From positions 1-44,112 of the forward strand of contig JACIWQ010000013.1 of assembly GCA_014360895.1 (NCBI GenBank): a DNA stretch of 44,112 nt. Direction: 5' to 3'. This DNA is from Thermoflexales bacterium. Lineage in GTDB: Bacteria; Chloroflexota; Anaerolineae; B4-G1; DUEL01. Of this stretch, positions 17,102 to 26,714 are shown piece after piece (the first letter of the stretch is position 1; each line of letters begins with the position of its first letter). A program made the position numbers and the translations under genes. The notes under the pieces were generated by a model. The model worked only from the letters and a program-made list of their open reading frames with translations, did not search any database and was not told the DNA's origin.

Positions 17102-19954
17102 ATGCTGACGGAAGCCCTGTTCTCCGCCATCGCCGAAGCCGTCTTTGGCTACCTGCTCCAGGAGGCCGGCCTGGCCGACCGGGTGCGGGCCGTGCTGGGC
17201 GCTGACCCGGAGCGCCGCGCCTTCCAGACCGCGCTGGCGCGGGCCTGCGCTGCCTTTGCCCGCCAGTACCCCGACCTGGCCGCCTCCCTCTTTGACGAGA
17301 CCTTCCTCACGACCGAGGGCGCGCCGGTCCTGGCGCAACTTCTCACCCGCCGCGGCCGGCCCGACCCCGCCGACTTGGCCCGCCGCTGGGCCGCGCACCT
17401 GGGCCACGATAACCCCGACGCCTGGCCGCGCCTGGCCGAGGCCACCCGCGCCGCCGCCGATTTTCTGACCTGGCTGGAGGCGGAACTGGCCCAGCAGCCG
17501 GCGTTGCAGCCCCTGTGGGACTCGCGCGCCCTGGAGCGCATTGCCGAGAACACCGAGGCCATCCGCCAGGCGCTGGAGGCGAACTGGCGCAAAGCACTGG
17601 ATGAAGCCAGCCGCTATGTGCAGGTGGCAGGGGATGTAGACCGCAGCATCATCGTCACCGGCGACCGCAACACCGTGACCCAGGTCTTCCAGACCTTCCT
17701 GGCCGGCGACTATACCCCCCTGACCGATCTCTACCTGCCTCCCGATGCCGTCTTTGAGCGCGTGCGCCTGGACGACTTCGCCGGCCGGGCCTGGCTGGAA
17801 GCCGACCTGGACCGCTTCTTGAGCGAGCACGAGCGCGGCGTCTGGGTGCTGGTGGGCGAAGCCGGGGTGGGCAAGACCACCTTCCTGGCCCACCTGGTGC
17901 GGGAGCGCCGCTACCTGCATTTCTTCGCCGAGCAGGCGCCGGGGGAGGCCGGGGTGACGCGCGCCCTGCAAAGCCTGGCCGCCCAACTGGTGGCCCGCTA
18001 CCGCCTGGAGCCGTACGCCGACCGCGATGCACTCTCCCCCTCCCAGGCGGCCTACCCCGACTTCCTGGAGCGGCTGCTCCGCATGGCCGCCGAGCGCCTG
18101 GCGGCCGGGGAGCGGCTGGTGATCGTGGTTGACGCGCTGGATGAGGCCGGCGTCGGCCCCAACCGCAACGTCCTGGGCCTGCCGAAGGTGCTGCCTAAGG
18201 GGGTCTACCTCATCCTTTCCCAGCGGCCGGTGAATGTCCCGCTGCACGTGGATCCCTATCCGGTTTGTGTGGACCTGCGGGCCGGGGATGCGCGCAACCT
18301 GGCGGACGTGGAGGCCTACCTGCGCGGCGTGGCCCGCCGGCCGGCCATCGCCGGACAGTTGCGCGCCAGAGGATACGCCGAGGACCATTTCGTCCAGGCC
18401 TTAAGGGAGAAGAGCGCCGGCAACTGGATGTACCTTGCCTACGTGGTGCGGGAGATTGAGGAGAACCGGCGCCATCCGCTTGACCTGGCGCGGCTGCCCG
18501 TGGGCCTGGCCGGCTACTACGCCGAATATTGGGGACGCTGGCGGGCCAGGCCGGAGTGGGACCGGCTCTACGCGCCGCTGGCGGCGACGCTGGCGGCCGC
18601 ACGGGAGATGGTCACGCCGGAGATGCTGGCCCGCTGGGCCGGGCTGGAGGCCGACCACCGCCTCAGGCGGCTGTTGCAGGAGGAGTGGGCGCCCTTCCTC
18701 TTCCGCAGCGACGACCGCTTCCGCCTCTACCACGCCAGCCTGCGGGACTTCCTGAGCGGGGCGATGCCGGTAGAGGGCCTCACCCCGGCCGACCGCGCCC
18801 TGGTCGTAGAGATGGCCGAGCGGACGCGGGAGGCCCACCGTCGCATTGCCGACTACTACATTGAGTTTGCCGGCGGCGATTGGGGACGGCTGGCCGGGGT
18901 GGACGGCGGCTACGGCCTGCGCCACCTGGCAGAACACCTGGCCGGGGCCGGAGAGTGGGAACGGCTGCACCGACTGGTGGCCGAGGGAGGAGACCAACAG
19001 CCCTGGGCGGAGGCCCGCCACGCCGCCGAGGGGAATTACACCGGCTATTTGGCCGACCTGGACCTGGCCTGGCGGCGGGCGGAAGAGGAAGGGAGGGGCG
19101 AACCGGCGGCGCTGGGCCGGCAGGTGCGCTGCGCGCTGATTGAAAGCAGCATCCACAGCCTGGCGGGGAACATCCCGCCCGAACTGCTGGCCGCGGCGCT
19201 GGAGAAAGGGGTGCTGGGGCCGCCTGCGGCCCTGGCCTACGCCCGGCAGGCTTCTGACCCCTGGCAACGCGCCCATGCCCTGGCCGGCCTGGCCCCCCAC
19301 CTGCCGGAAGAGTTGCTGCGGGAGGCCCTGGCCGCCGCGTGGAAGATCGGGGATGCATCCGACCGCGCCGAGGACCTGGCCGGCCTGGCCCCCCACCTGC
19401 CGCCGGAGTTGCGGTCAGAGGCCCTGCAGGAGGCCCTGGCCGCCGCGCGGGAGATCGGGTGGGAATACGCCCGCGCCGAGGCCCTGGCCGGCCTGGCCCC
19501 CCACCTGCCGCCGGAGTTGCTGCAGGAGGCCCTGGCCGCCGCGCGGGAGATTGAGTGGGAAGACGCCCGCGCCGAGGTCCTGGCCGGCCTGGCTCCCCAC
19601 CTGCCGCCGGAGTTGCTGTGGGAGGCCCTGGCCGCCGCGTGGAAGATCAGGGATGCATCCGACTGCGCCGAGGTCCTGGCCGGCCTGGCTCCGCGCTGGG
19701 CGGAATGGGCCGGCCGCGAGCGGGAGACCGCCTATGCCCTCTGGCCGGAGACGCTGCGCGCTCTGGCCGCCCGCGAGCGGGAGACCGCCTATGCCCTCTG
19801 GCCGGAGACGCTGCGCGCTCTGGCCGCCCGCCCGCGGCCAGACCTCCTCTCCGACCTGCGCGCTCTGTCCCCTGTCCTGGCTGCCCTGGGCGGCGAGGCG
19901 GCGGCCGGCGAAGCCTTTCGCGCCATCCAGGACGTGGGCCGCTGGTGGCCGTAG
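17102..19954 (+). CDS. STAND/NACHT-type NTPase with C-terminal helical repeats
   Basis: VLVGEAGVGKTTFLAHL Walker A, LVIVVDALDEAG Walker B; C-terminal LAGLAPHLPPELLxEALAAAxxI repeats. Confidence 0.85.
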   Translation: MLTEALFSAIAEAVFGYLLQEAGLADRVRAVLGADPERRAFQTALARACAAFARQYPDLAASLFDETFLTTEGAPVLAQLLTRRGRPDPADLARRWAAHLGHDNPDAWPRLAEATRAAADFLTWLEAELAQQPALQPLWDSRALERIAENTEAIRQALEANWRKALDEASRYVQVAGDVDRSIIVTGDRNTVTQVFQTFLAGDYTPLTDLYLPPDAVFERVRLDDFAGRAWLEADLDRFLSEHERGVWVLVGEAGVGKTTFLAHLVRERRYLHFFAEQAPGEAGVTRALQSLAAQLVARYRLEPYADRDALSPSQAAYPDFLERLLRMAAERLAAGERLVIVVDALDEAGVGPNRNVLGLPKVLPKGVYLILSQRPVNVPLHVDPYPVCVDLRAGDARNLADVEAYLRGVARRPAIAGQLRARGYAEDHFVQALREKSAGNWMYLAYVVREIEENRRHPLDLARLPVGLAGYYAEYWGRWRARPEWDRLYAPLAATLAAAREMVTPEMLARWAGLEADHRLRRLLQEEWAPFLFRSDDRFRLYHASLRDFLSGAMPVEGLTPADRALVVEMAERTREAHRRIADYYIEFAGGDWGRLAGVDGGYGLRHLAEHLAGAGEWERLHRLVAEGGDQQPWAEARHAAEGNYTGYLADLDLAWRRAEEEGRGEPAALGRQVRCALIESSIHSLAGNIPPELLAAALEKGVLGPPAALAYARQASDPWQRAHALAGLAPHLPEELLREALAAAWKIGDASDRAEDLAGLAPHLPPELRSEALQEALAAAREIGWEYARAEALAGLAPHLPPELLQEALAAAREIEWEDARAEVLAGLAPHLPPELLWEALAAAWKIRDASDCAEVLAGLAPRWAEWAGRERETAYALWPETLRALAARERETAYALWPETLRALAARPRPDLLSDLRALSPVLAALGGEAAAGEAFRAIQDVGRWWP
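19718..19831 (+). repeat. exact 57-bp tandem duplication within the STAND gene
   Basis: Two identical copies encoding ERETAYALWPETLRALAAR. Confidence 0.93.
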
Positions 19955-19981
19955 GGCCGTCCGCGAAGGAGGACACGAATG

Positions 19982-20037
19982 CACGCAGCACGCATCACGC
20001 CTCACGCCTCACGCATCACGCATCACGCATCACGCAA
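19982..20037. repeat. heptad array (CACGCAT)x8
   Basis: cacgcag cacgcat cacgcct cacgcct cacgcat cacgcat cacgcat cacgcaa. Confidence 0.92.
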
Positions 20038-20224
20038 TACAGAGTTCGCCTCCCTCACCCGCTCCGCCACCGCGCACACCCTGCCCGGCCCGGGGGCCGC
20101 GTTCCGCTTAAAGGAAAATCTGCGCTCGTCCGCGTTCATCCGCGTCCCATTTCCGACTGAGATTGCGCCAGAAGGCGGCGCAACGGATGGCCGAGATTCT
20201 GACAGAGCGACGATAAAATCCACG

Positions 20225-21034
20225 ATGATCGGTGTCTTTGATTCCGGTGTCGGCGGTCTTTCCGTCTGGCGGGAGATTGTCCGGGAACTCCCCGATGTCC
20301 CCACCCTCTACGTGGCCGACCAGGCCCATGTCCCCTATGGGCCGCGTCCGCTGGAGGAGGTACGCCGGTTCGCCGAGGGCATCACCCGCTTCCTGCTGGC
20401 ACAGGGTGCGACGGTGGTCGTCCTGGCCTGCAACACGGCCTCCGCCGCCGCGCTGCACTATCTGCGGGCCGTCTTCCCCCAGGTGCCGTTTGTGGGGATG
20501 GAGCCGGCCGTCAAACCGGCGGTGCAGCGGACGCGCAACGGCCGGGTGGCCGTCATCGCCACCCCGGCAACGTTTCAGGGAGAACTCTTCGCCTCGCTGC
20601 TGGAGCGCTTCGCCCGGGACGTGCGGGTCATCCCGCAGGTCTGCCCGGGGCTGGTGGAGGCAGTGGAGGCCGGCGCGCTGGATACGCCGGAGACGGAGGC
20701 GCTACTGCGGCGTTGTCTGGAGCCGCTGCTGGCGACGGGGATAGACGAACTGGTGCTGGGCTGTACCCACTACCCGTTCCTGCGCCCGCTGATAGAGCGG
20801 ACCGTGGGGCCGGGGGTGGAAGTCATAGACCCGGCCCCGGCGGTAGCCCGGCAGGTCCGGCGGGTGCTGGAAAATCGCCGCGCAGGCGGAAAGCCTGCGC
20901 GGCACACCTTCTTCACCACCGGCGACCCGGCCCGGTTTGCCAGTGCACTGGAGCGGTTGGTGGGGATGCGGGCAGAAATCCAGGCCCTGCACTGGGCAGG
21001 GGATGAGATCTCATGCACCGCGCCGTCGCAGTGA
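20225..21034 (+). CDS. murI: glutamate racemase
   Basis: MIGVFDSGVGGLSVWREI, VLACNTASAAAL, LVLGCTHYPFL; ORF open upstream to 19979. Confidence 0.93.
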   Translation: MIGVFDSGVGGLSVWREIVRELPDVPTLYVADQAHVPYGPRPLEEVRRFAEGITRFLLAQGATVVVLACNTASAAALHYLRAVFPQVPFVGMEPAVKPAVQRTRNGRVAVIATPATFQGELFASLLERFARDVRVIPQVCPGLVEAVEAGALDTPETEALLRRCLEPLLATGIDELVLGCTHYPFLRPLIERTVGPGVEVIDPAPAVARQVRRVLENRRAGGKPARHTFFTTGDPARFASALERLVGMRAEIQALHWAGDEISCTAPSQ

Positions 21035-21053
21035 ACCCTCACCTCCGGTGGGC

Positions 21054-22286
21054 TCACCGCCAGAGGGTGACGCCCTGGGCAACCAGCGGCTGGCAGACCC
21101 CCGAACCGACACCGTAGCCCGGCTGAATAGCTCCCTCGCCGATGATGGCATCCTGGAATGCCCCGACCAGGGTATGCCCCTGCACGTCTCCCACCCGCAC
21201 AGCGGTAAATCCTACGATGTGGTAAAGGAAGGCGTGCCCGCCGCCACCTGACCGGGGCCAGCCGATGCCTTCCGGAGCAGGAAAGTTGGCGGCCATGTAA
21301 TCGCTCATGTAGATGTAGTCAAAAACGGGGACATAGGCCACCTGGCCGGCGTAATTCTCTATCTCCATCAGCGAACTCTGACGGGCACCGGGGTCGCCGT
21401 GGATGAAATCGCCGTTGGTGTACCCGACATTCCCGGCGAAAATGGGGAAGGGGTAAGGGCACTCTCCACTGGCCCAACCCTGCAGGCCGTCGTCGGTGGA
21501 GGTATTGGGATTGGGACCGCACCCCCGGTTAGGCACATTCTGCTTAAAGGTGCGATAGTTGGGGTCCGCCCGCTGGAGGTGCTGGGTGTTATAAATGTAG
21601 TTCAGGTTCAGCCATCCCCGGTGGGCATTGTGGGAGGCCGGGTCCCCAATGCAGATGTCAATCCCGTCGTCCAGCCGACCGTTGCCGTTCCGGTCTGTGC
21701 AGAACATCCCTCCGTTTTGCTGATTCGTCTCTATGACCACGAACTGCTCGTTGGGGGAGAGCGCCTGGACCACCTGGAGCGGGACGGCGATGGGCAGGAT
21801 GCCGCCGGGGAACTGGGTGACGGGGCCGGACATCGCTACCGCTTTCGCAGCTGCCTGCATCTGCTGTTCTCCGACCACCTGCAGAAAGTAGGTGGGCCGG
21901 GTTGCAGTCAAGACGACGGTGACGCCGGTGGCCCCCGTTGGGATGTAGCCATTCCCCACCGGTCCCAGATACCGCTCATTCCGGTCTACGTACGACGCGG
22001 CGATCTCGTCCCCTGCCTCGGGCTGAATCCCGTTCTGAACGGCAAACTGGACGACCGCGTTCCACACCTTCTGGTCGTTAGCGGCAGAGCCGGATTGGCA
22101 ACGGGCAACCACATGGGCCAGTTCCCGGGTTCCCGCCAGCGCCGCTGCGTCAGCCGCGTTCTGAGCCGAGCGCCGCAGAGCAAATAACTGTCCTCCATCA
22201 ATCGCCAGGCCGGTCAGGGCCAACAAGGCAACCAGCGCGATGGCAACCAGAACAACCGCTTGTCCACTTTCTTTTTTCTCCATCAT
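21054..22286 (-). CDS. TadG-like (Flp pilus-assembly N-terminal domain) surface protein
   Basis: ESGQAVVLVAIALVALLALTGLAIDGGQLFALRRSAQNAADAAALAG. Confidence 0.8.
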   Translation of the reverse strand: MMEKKESGQAVVLVAIALVALLALTGLAIDGGQLFALRRSAQNAADAAALAGTRELAHVVARCQSGSAANDQKVWNAVVQFAVQNGIQPEAGDEIAASYVDRNERYLGPVGNGYIPTGATGVTVVLTATRPTYFLQVVGEQQMQAAAKAVAMSGPVTQFPGGILPIAVPLQVVQALSPNEQFVVIETNQQNGGMFCTDRNGNGRLDDGIDICIGDPASHNAHRGWLNLNYIYNTQHLQRADPNYRTFKQNVPNRGCGPNPNTSTDDGLQGWASGECPYPFPIFAGNVGYTNGDFIHGDPGARQSSLMEIENYAGQVAYVPVFDYIYMSDYMAANFPAPEGIGWPRSGGGGHAFLYHIVGFTAVRVGDVQGHTLVGAFQDAIIGEGAIQPGYGVGSGVCQPLVAQGVTLWR

Positions 22287-22298
22287 ACCTCCCGGAAT

Positions 22299-22703
22299 TC
22301 ACTGAAGAGAGATAATCGCATGGGTGGCCGTGCCCCGTAGGGGAATGACCCCATCCGGAAAGAAATCCCCGACAAAAGGGGTGATGCAGCGGAAGGAGTA
22401 CCGAACGGTCACCGTAATCGGCGCCCCGACATACATCACGGGGGGATACTCCACATCCACATCATCGGGGGATACGGTGATCATTCCTCCACTGGCCTGG
22501 GCCGCCCGGTTCCATATCCCGCTGGCATCGTAAGGGTGGAGGGCCGCGTAGGCCGCCCCTTCGGCGGCCATATCCTCCAGGGTTACCACCACGTAGTACG
22601 CCCGCCCCAGGTCCAGCAGGCCGGAGAGAATCATAATCAACAGGGGCAGAAGCAGGGCGAACTCCACCAAACTCTGTCCCTTCTGGTAGCGTTGCCGATC
22701 CAT
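22299..22703 (-). CDS. TadE-like pseudopilin
   Basis: KGQSLVEFALLLPLLIMILSGLLDLGRAYYVVVTLEDMAAEGA. Confidence 0.85.
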   Translation of the reverse strand: MDRQRYQKGQSLVEFALLLPLLIMILSGLLDLGRAYYVVVTLEDMAAEGAAYAALHPYDASGIWNRAAQASGGMITVSPDDVDVEYPPVMYVGAPITVTVRYSFRCITPFVGDFFPDGVIPLRGTATHAIISLQ

Positions 22704-22713
22704 GGCTCACCTC

Positions 22714-23316
22714 CTACGGAATCAACACGCCCGTTTCCGCGCTCATCCGCACTTTGAGGCTTCTTTCCACTCCTACGGCGTCCATCTGCCAGACGGTCCC
22801 TTCTTCCCCCACCTGCAAAACGATATGGATGAGGGCATCCGGATACTGGCGGACGAACTCCTCTCCACCGGCAGCCCGAAAGGTCATCCACATCCGGTCC
22901 ACTCCGTAGGGAGGGGGAAAGGCCGGAAGCGGGCGCGGAGCATACGCCACTTCCACCGGTGGAATCCAATACGTCTTCTCCGCGTTGACGGAGACGGTCG
23001 CCAGGGCCCTGGCGGCAGAAGAGTAAAAGGTGAACAGCCAGGTCACCGGCAGGGTGCGAACCTCCAGCCAGCGCTCGCCGGGCCGCCAGGAGGCCTCCAC
23101 TCGCACCAGCACTGCATCCGGTTGCCATTCCCTTGCCCGTTCCCAGGCCTTCTGGAACGCTTGCTCCGGTGGCAAGGGGGAGGCCAGTCCCGTCCAGCGG
23201 TTTGTCGCCGCGGGCGCAGGCGAAGCTTCCCTCCCCAGGAGCCCCACCAGTCCCATTATCACCAGCCCGGTCAAAACCAGCACTCCTCCGATGGATTTCC
23301 CGCTCATCCTTATCAC
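22714..23316 (-). CDS. membrane-anchored/secreted protein of unknown function
   Basis: N-terminal TM GGVLVLTGLVIMGLVGLL; between TadE-like and BNR-like genes. Confidence 0.6.
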   Translation of the reverse strand: MIRMSGKSIGGVLVLTGLVIMGLVGLLGREASPAPAATNRWTGLASPLPPEQAFQKAWERAREWQPDAVLVRVEASWRPGERWLEVRTLPVTWLFTFYSSAARALATVSVNAEKTYWIPPVEVAYAPRPLPAFPPPYGVDRMWMTFRAAGGEEFVRQYPDALIHIVLQVGEEGTVWQMDAVGVERSLKVRMSAETGVLIP

Positions 23317-24626
23317 CCGTTACGCAACACGATGGGCAGAAAGACGGCGTGCACCTCCGGCGGTCCGGCGGCGTACAGCGCGTCGTAGTTGTAGAAGTAA
23401 CTGTTACCTCCCTGAAACTCCTCCCACAATACATGCACTGTCCCATCCGTCCCAATGGTCAGGGCGGGTATCAGAGATAGGCGGTCTGGCGAACGGGAGA
23501 CGTTCATCACCGTCCCCCAGGTTTGACCTCCATCTCGGGAACAGCGGAGGTATACCTCCTCGGCCTCCGCCGTCGCATCCGGGTAGAACCCGTGCCAGGC
23601 GACGCAGACCTGGTCCCCCCGCGCGGCGACGGCCGGCCAGACGACGGTAGGCCGGATTTTGTTCACCCTCAACGGCTCATCCCCGCTGAGAGTTTGCACC
23701 GATGACCATCCGGAGTTGTCCAACCGCCGATACCGGACATATTGTTCCGTATCCGTAATGTAGTCGGTCCAGGCGACATGCACTCTTCCGCCCTCGTCGG
23801 CGGCGATGGCCGGCCGCTGGCCGTTCTCGCCCGACGGCGAGAGGGCCAGTGGGGTCCCCCAGAGAGGCCCCCCTGATCCCACCGTTGCGGAAATGTAGAA
23901 GACGGTGTACGTCACTATGGAGCCGGACTGGCTGAGTTGTTCCCAGACCAGGTGGGCCTTCCCATCGGTGAAGGCCAGGTCCGGGTAGAAGACCCCTCCG
24001 CTTTCTCCCGCCGCAACCTGGTCGCTGGTGACCACGACGGTGGAGGACCATGGCCCGAACGGAGGGCGATGGAAGTAATACAGGTCACCCCGGCCGGCCC
24101 GGGTGGAGGTGAGAGCAGCCGCAAACACCACAGATACCCCGTCCGATCCGACCCGCAGTCGGGGGCGAAACCACTCGCCGCCGTAGAACAGCGTATCGGT
24201 CACGCGCTGGGGAATGCCCGGGAACTCCTGCTCCCAGACCCATCCTCCCAGGGCCGTCGCCGGCTGGGTGTACAGTTGCCCCTGGAACCACGCCAGGAAG
24301 AGGGTAGTGCCCGAGTACACGATGGAAGGCCATCGGGCCTCCAGTGTGGTGGTGACCGTCTGGGTGACCCAACCACTCCCGGAATGCTGGGCCAGCATCA
24401 GGTCGCCGCGCCGGTCGCCTAACGTCACGTTGACCCACCAGGCGGCCGCTTTCCCACCGCTTCCCACCGCCAGGGCCACGTTGCGGGCTTCCCCGCTCCG
24501 GGAGACGTTGGCCGTCTCGGCGGGGATCCAATCCAGCGCCGCGTGGACGGTGGCCGCCAGTGCCAGGGCCAGCCCCAGGGTCAGCCCGATGCTCCAGATC
24601 GCGCGGACAACAACCGGTTTCTTCAT
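23313..24626 (-). CDS. secreted BNR/sialidase-like beta-propeller protein
   Basis: Signal peptide and repeated SxDGGQTWG / DxxGRVHVAWTD motifs. Confidence 0.7.
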   Translation of the reverse strand: MKKPVVVRAIWSIGLTLGLALALAATVHAALDWIPAETANVSRSGEARNVALAVGSGGKAAAWWVNVTLGDRRGDLMLAQHSGSGWVTQTVTTTLEARWPSIVYSGTTLFLAWFQGQLYTQPATALGGWVWEQEFPGIPQRVTDTLFYGGEWFRPRLRVGSDGVSVVFAAALTSTRAGRGDLYYFHRPPFGPWSSTVVVTSDQVAAGESGGVFYPDLAFTDGKAHLVWEQLSQSGSIVTYTVFYISATVGSGGPLWGTPLALSPSGENGQRPAIAADEGGRVHVAWTDYITDTEQYVRYRRLDNSGWSSVQTLSGDEPLRVNKIRPTVVWPAVAARGDQVCVAWHGFYPDATAEAEEVYLRCSRDGGQTWGTVMNVSRSPDRLSLIPALTIGTDGTVHVLWEEFQGGNSYFYNYDALYAAGPPEVHAVFLPIVLRNG

Positions 24627-24633
24627 CGCTCAT

Positions 24634-26496
24634 CTAAAAGGGCTGCAACATGATGTCCACCCCCAGGGTGGTCGTGCCAGGGACGACGGTGGCGATGTTG
24701 ACACCCCGGTATAGTACATCCCCCAGACGCATCTGGGCCAAGAGGGAATAGTCCCCCGGTGCCAGGCCGGCAAAGGAGTAGACGCCGTTGGCGCCGCTGC
24801 GGACCGAGGCGATCAGCCGTCCGTTGGCATCGTAGAGATAGACATCCACCCCGCTCTGCGGCACACCCTCCACGTAGGTGACGCCGGAGATGCCTCCCGG
24901 CGCGATGGGAGTCGTTGTCGGCGTGGGGGTGGGCGTCGGCGTGGGCACCGGGTTCTGCACCAGCAACGTGACCGTCAGCACGTCGCTGGCGTTATCGGTC
25001 TCGTCGCTCTCGGCGACCTGATTCCAGGTGTCGGCCACGGCCAGCAGAGTATGATTCCCCAGGGTCTGGAAGCCACCGTCCACCCACATGGTGAAGGTGA
25101 TGGAGGAACCGGCGGCCAGGCCGTTGACCGCCACCCAATCCGTGCTGGCCTGCTGTTCCAGGGGAACGTCCCACCGAACGTCGGCGTAGAGGTCCACCCA
25201 GAAGAGGGAGGCGATGTCGGCGGTGCCGGTGTTGGCCAGGGTGACCTCCACGTGGACGGTCTGGTAGGTGCCCAGGGGCTCCGGGTCCAGCAACCGCAGG
25301 GAGGTGATCCGCAGGTTGGGGAAACGGGCCTGGCAGGGCACCTCTATCGTCCCCGTTTTGGAGACATCGCCGGTGGGTTGCCCGTTGCTCTTTTCCGTCC
25401 GGGCCAGCACGGTGTGCGTGCCGCGAGTCGCATTCGTGGTGAAAATGACGATAAAGGTATTGGCGGGCGGTAGCGTCAGGACGCGAGAGCCGTCCCAGTA
25501 GATGCCGATTTGTTTAATCTGCCCGCCGGTGGGCCAGTTGTCACCGCGCACGGTAACACTCCGGTTACCCTCGGGCATGCAGGCCGGGCTGACGGTCATG
25601 GAGGGGCCGCTGGGAGTGGGCGTCGGTGTGGGGGTGGGCGTCCCACCCAGAACAACGGCCACATCCTGGGTACCGTACCCCTGGACGACGATGGTGTGTC
25701 CGGCGACCAGGGGCGCGGGCAACTGGAAGACGAAACGGCCGTCCGGCCCCACGGTGGTCTCCATCCAGAAACCGGTCTGAACATTCCGCAGGATAAGGGT
25801 CCGGCCCGGTTGGGCGGTTCCGGTCACCACCGTCTGGCCGGCCAGCAAGGGCTTATAAATGACAATGGGTAGAGGCGTCGGCGTAGGCGGTACCGTCGGG
25901 GTAGGGATCGGCGTGCCGGTCGGCGTGGCGGGAGGCGGCGGCGTGGGCGTGTTGCGGATCGGCGTCGGTGTGGGCGACGGCCCCGGCGTGGGCGTGTTGG
26001 TCGGCGTCGGTGTAAACGTCGGAGGGGCCGGCGTCGGGGTCTGGATGATATGGACGCGCTGGATGGTCCGCCGGGCCACCACATGGATAGGCAGGTAGGG
26101 AGCAAAAGGTTGAATCAAGGGCGTGATGAACTCCGCGTTGTAACGGAGGTCTACAATCACCCGGTCTCCCACAACCAGATAGTTGGGATCGGTGATACCC
26201 CGGTAGGTCGGAGGCCCCTTGTCGTACCAGATCGTGATATTGACCTCTTCCGGCGGCACCAGAAAGATACGGCTTCGGGCCTCCTGCTGGATGGCGATTT
26301 GGTTGCCGGGGTCTGTCAGCGCGTAACGGGAGGCCTCCCGGGCCGCGTTAAAGAGGTTGGCGTAGATGAAAAGCATCCGGCCAAAATCCATAATGCCGAA
26401 AATGAGCAGGAGCAGCAGCGGGAGAATCAGGGCAAATTCCACCAGCCCCTGCCCACGGGTGGAATGAGCGATGAGACGACGCTTACGGATCATCAT
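24634..26496 (-). CDS. TadE-like anchor with PT-rich linkers, CARDB-like and SdrD/CNA-B-like domains
   Basis: RGQGLVEFALILPLLLLLIFGIMDFGRML; PTPTP linkers; FPNLRITSLRLLDPEPLG...TVHVEVTLANTGTADI; ISGVTYVEGVPQSGVDVYLYDANG. Confidence 0.75.
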   Translation of the reverse strand: MMIRKRRLIAHSTRGQGLVEFALILPLLLLLIFGIMDFGRMLFIYANLFNAAREASRYALTDPGNQIAIQQEARSRIFLVPPEEVNITIWYDKGPPTYRGITDPNYLVVGDRVIVDLRYNAEFITPLIQPFAPYLPIHVVARRTIQRVHIIQTPTPAPPTFTPTPTNTPTPGPSPTPTPIRNTPTPPPPATPTGTPIPTPTVPPTPTPLPIVIYKPLLAGQTVVTGTAQPGRTLILRNVQTGFWMETTVGPDGRFVFQLPAPLVAGHTIVVQGYGTQDVAVVLGGTPTPTPTPTPSGPSMTVSPACMPEGNRSVTVRGDNWPTGGQIKQIGIYWDGSRVLTLPPANTFIVIFTTNATRGTHTVLARTEKSNGQPTGDVSKTGTIEVPCQARFPNLRITSLRLLDPEPLGTYQTVHVEVTLANTGTADIASLFWVDLYADVRWDVPLEQQASTDWVAVNGLAAGSSITFTMWVDGGFQTLGNHTLLAVADTWNQVAESDETDNASDVLTVTLLVQNPVPTPTPTPTPTTTPIAPGGISGVTYVEGVPQSGVDVYLYDANGRLIASVRSGANGVYSFAGLAPGDYSLLAQMRLGDVLYRGVNIATVVPGTTTLGVDIMLQPF

Positions 26497-26714
26497 ATCC
26501 TCTCTCCAACGCACAGATGCTTCCCAAGAAACACACCCCTGAAACGATATTCTGCTTCTATTCTAACCCCAAAAAGTCGGTTGGGCATTGTACCTTTATT
26601 ACAAGCGAATTGTCTGCTGTTCTCCGGGATTCATATCTTCCTGCAGAAAAAATTGGGGGCAGGCGATCCTCTGCGCCTGCCCCCAATCTCTGGAAAGCTG
26701 TTTCAGAAGGCCCT

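Noticed and set aside
17081-18388. 435-aa minus-strand ORF opposite the STAND NTPase
   Set aside because: Shadow ORF; the plus strand has Walker A/B.
24900-26040. GT/GC-rich simple repeats as a regulatory microsatellite
   Set aside because: They are the antisense of PTPTP-rich linker codons in the TadE/CARDB surface protein, which is common in surface proteins.
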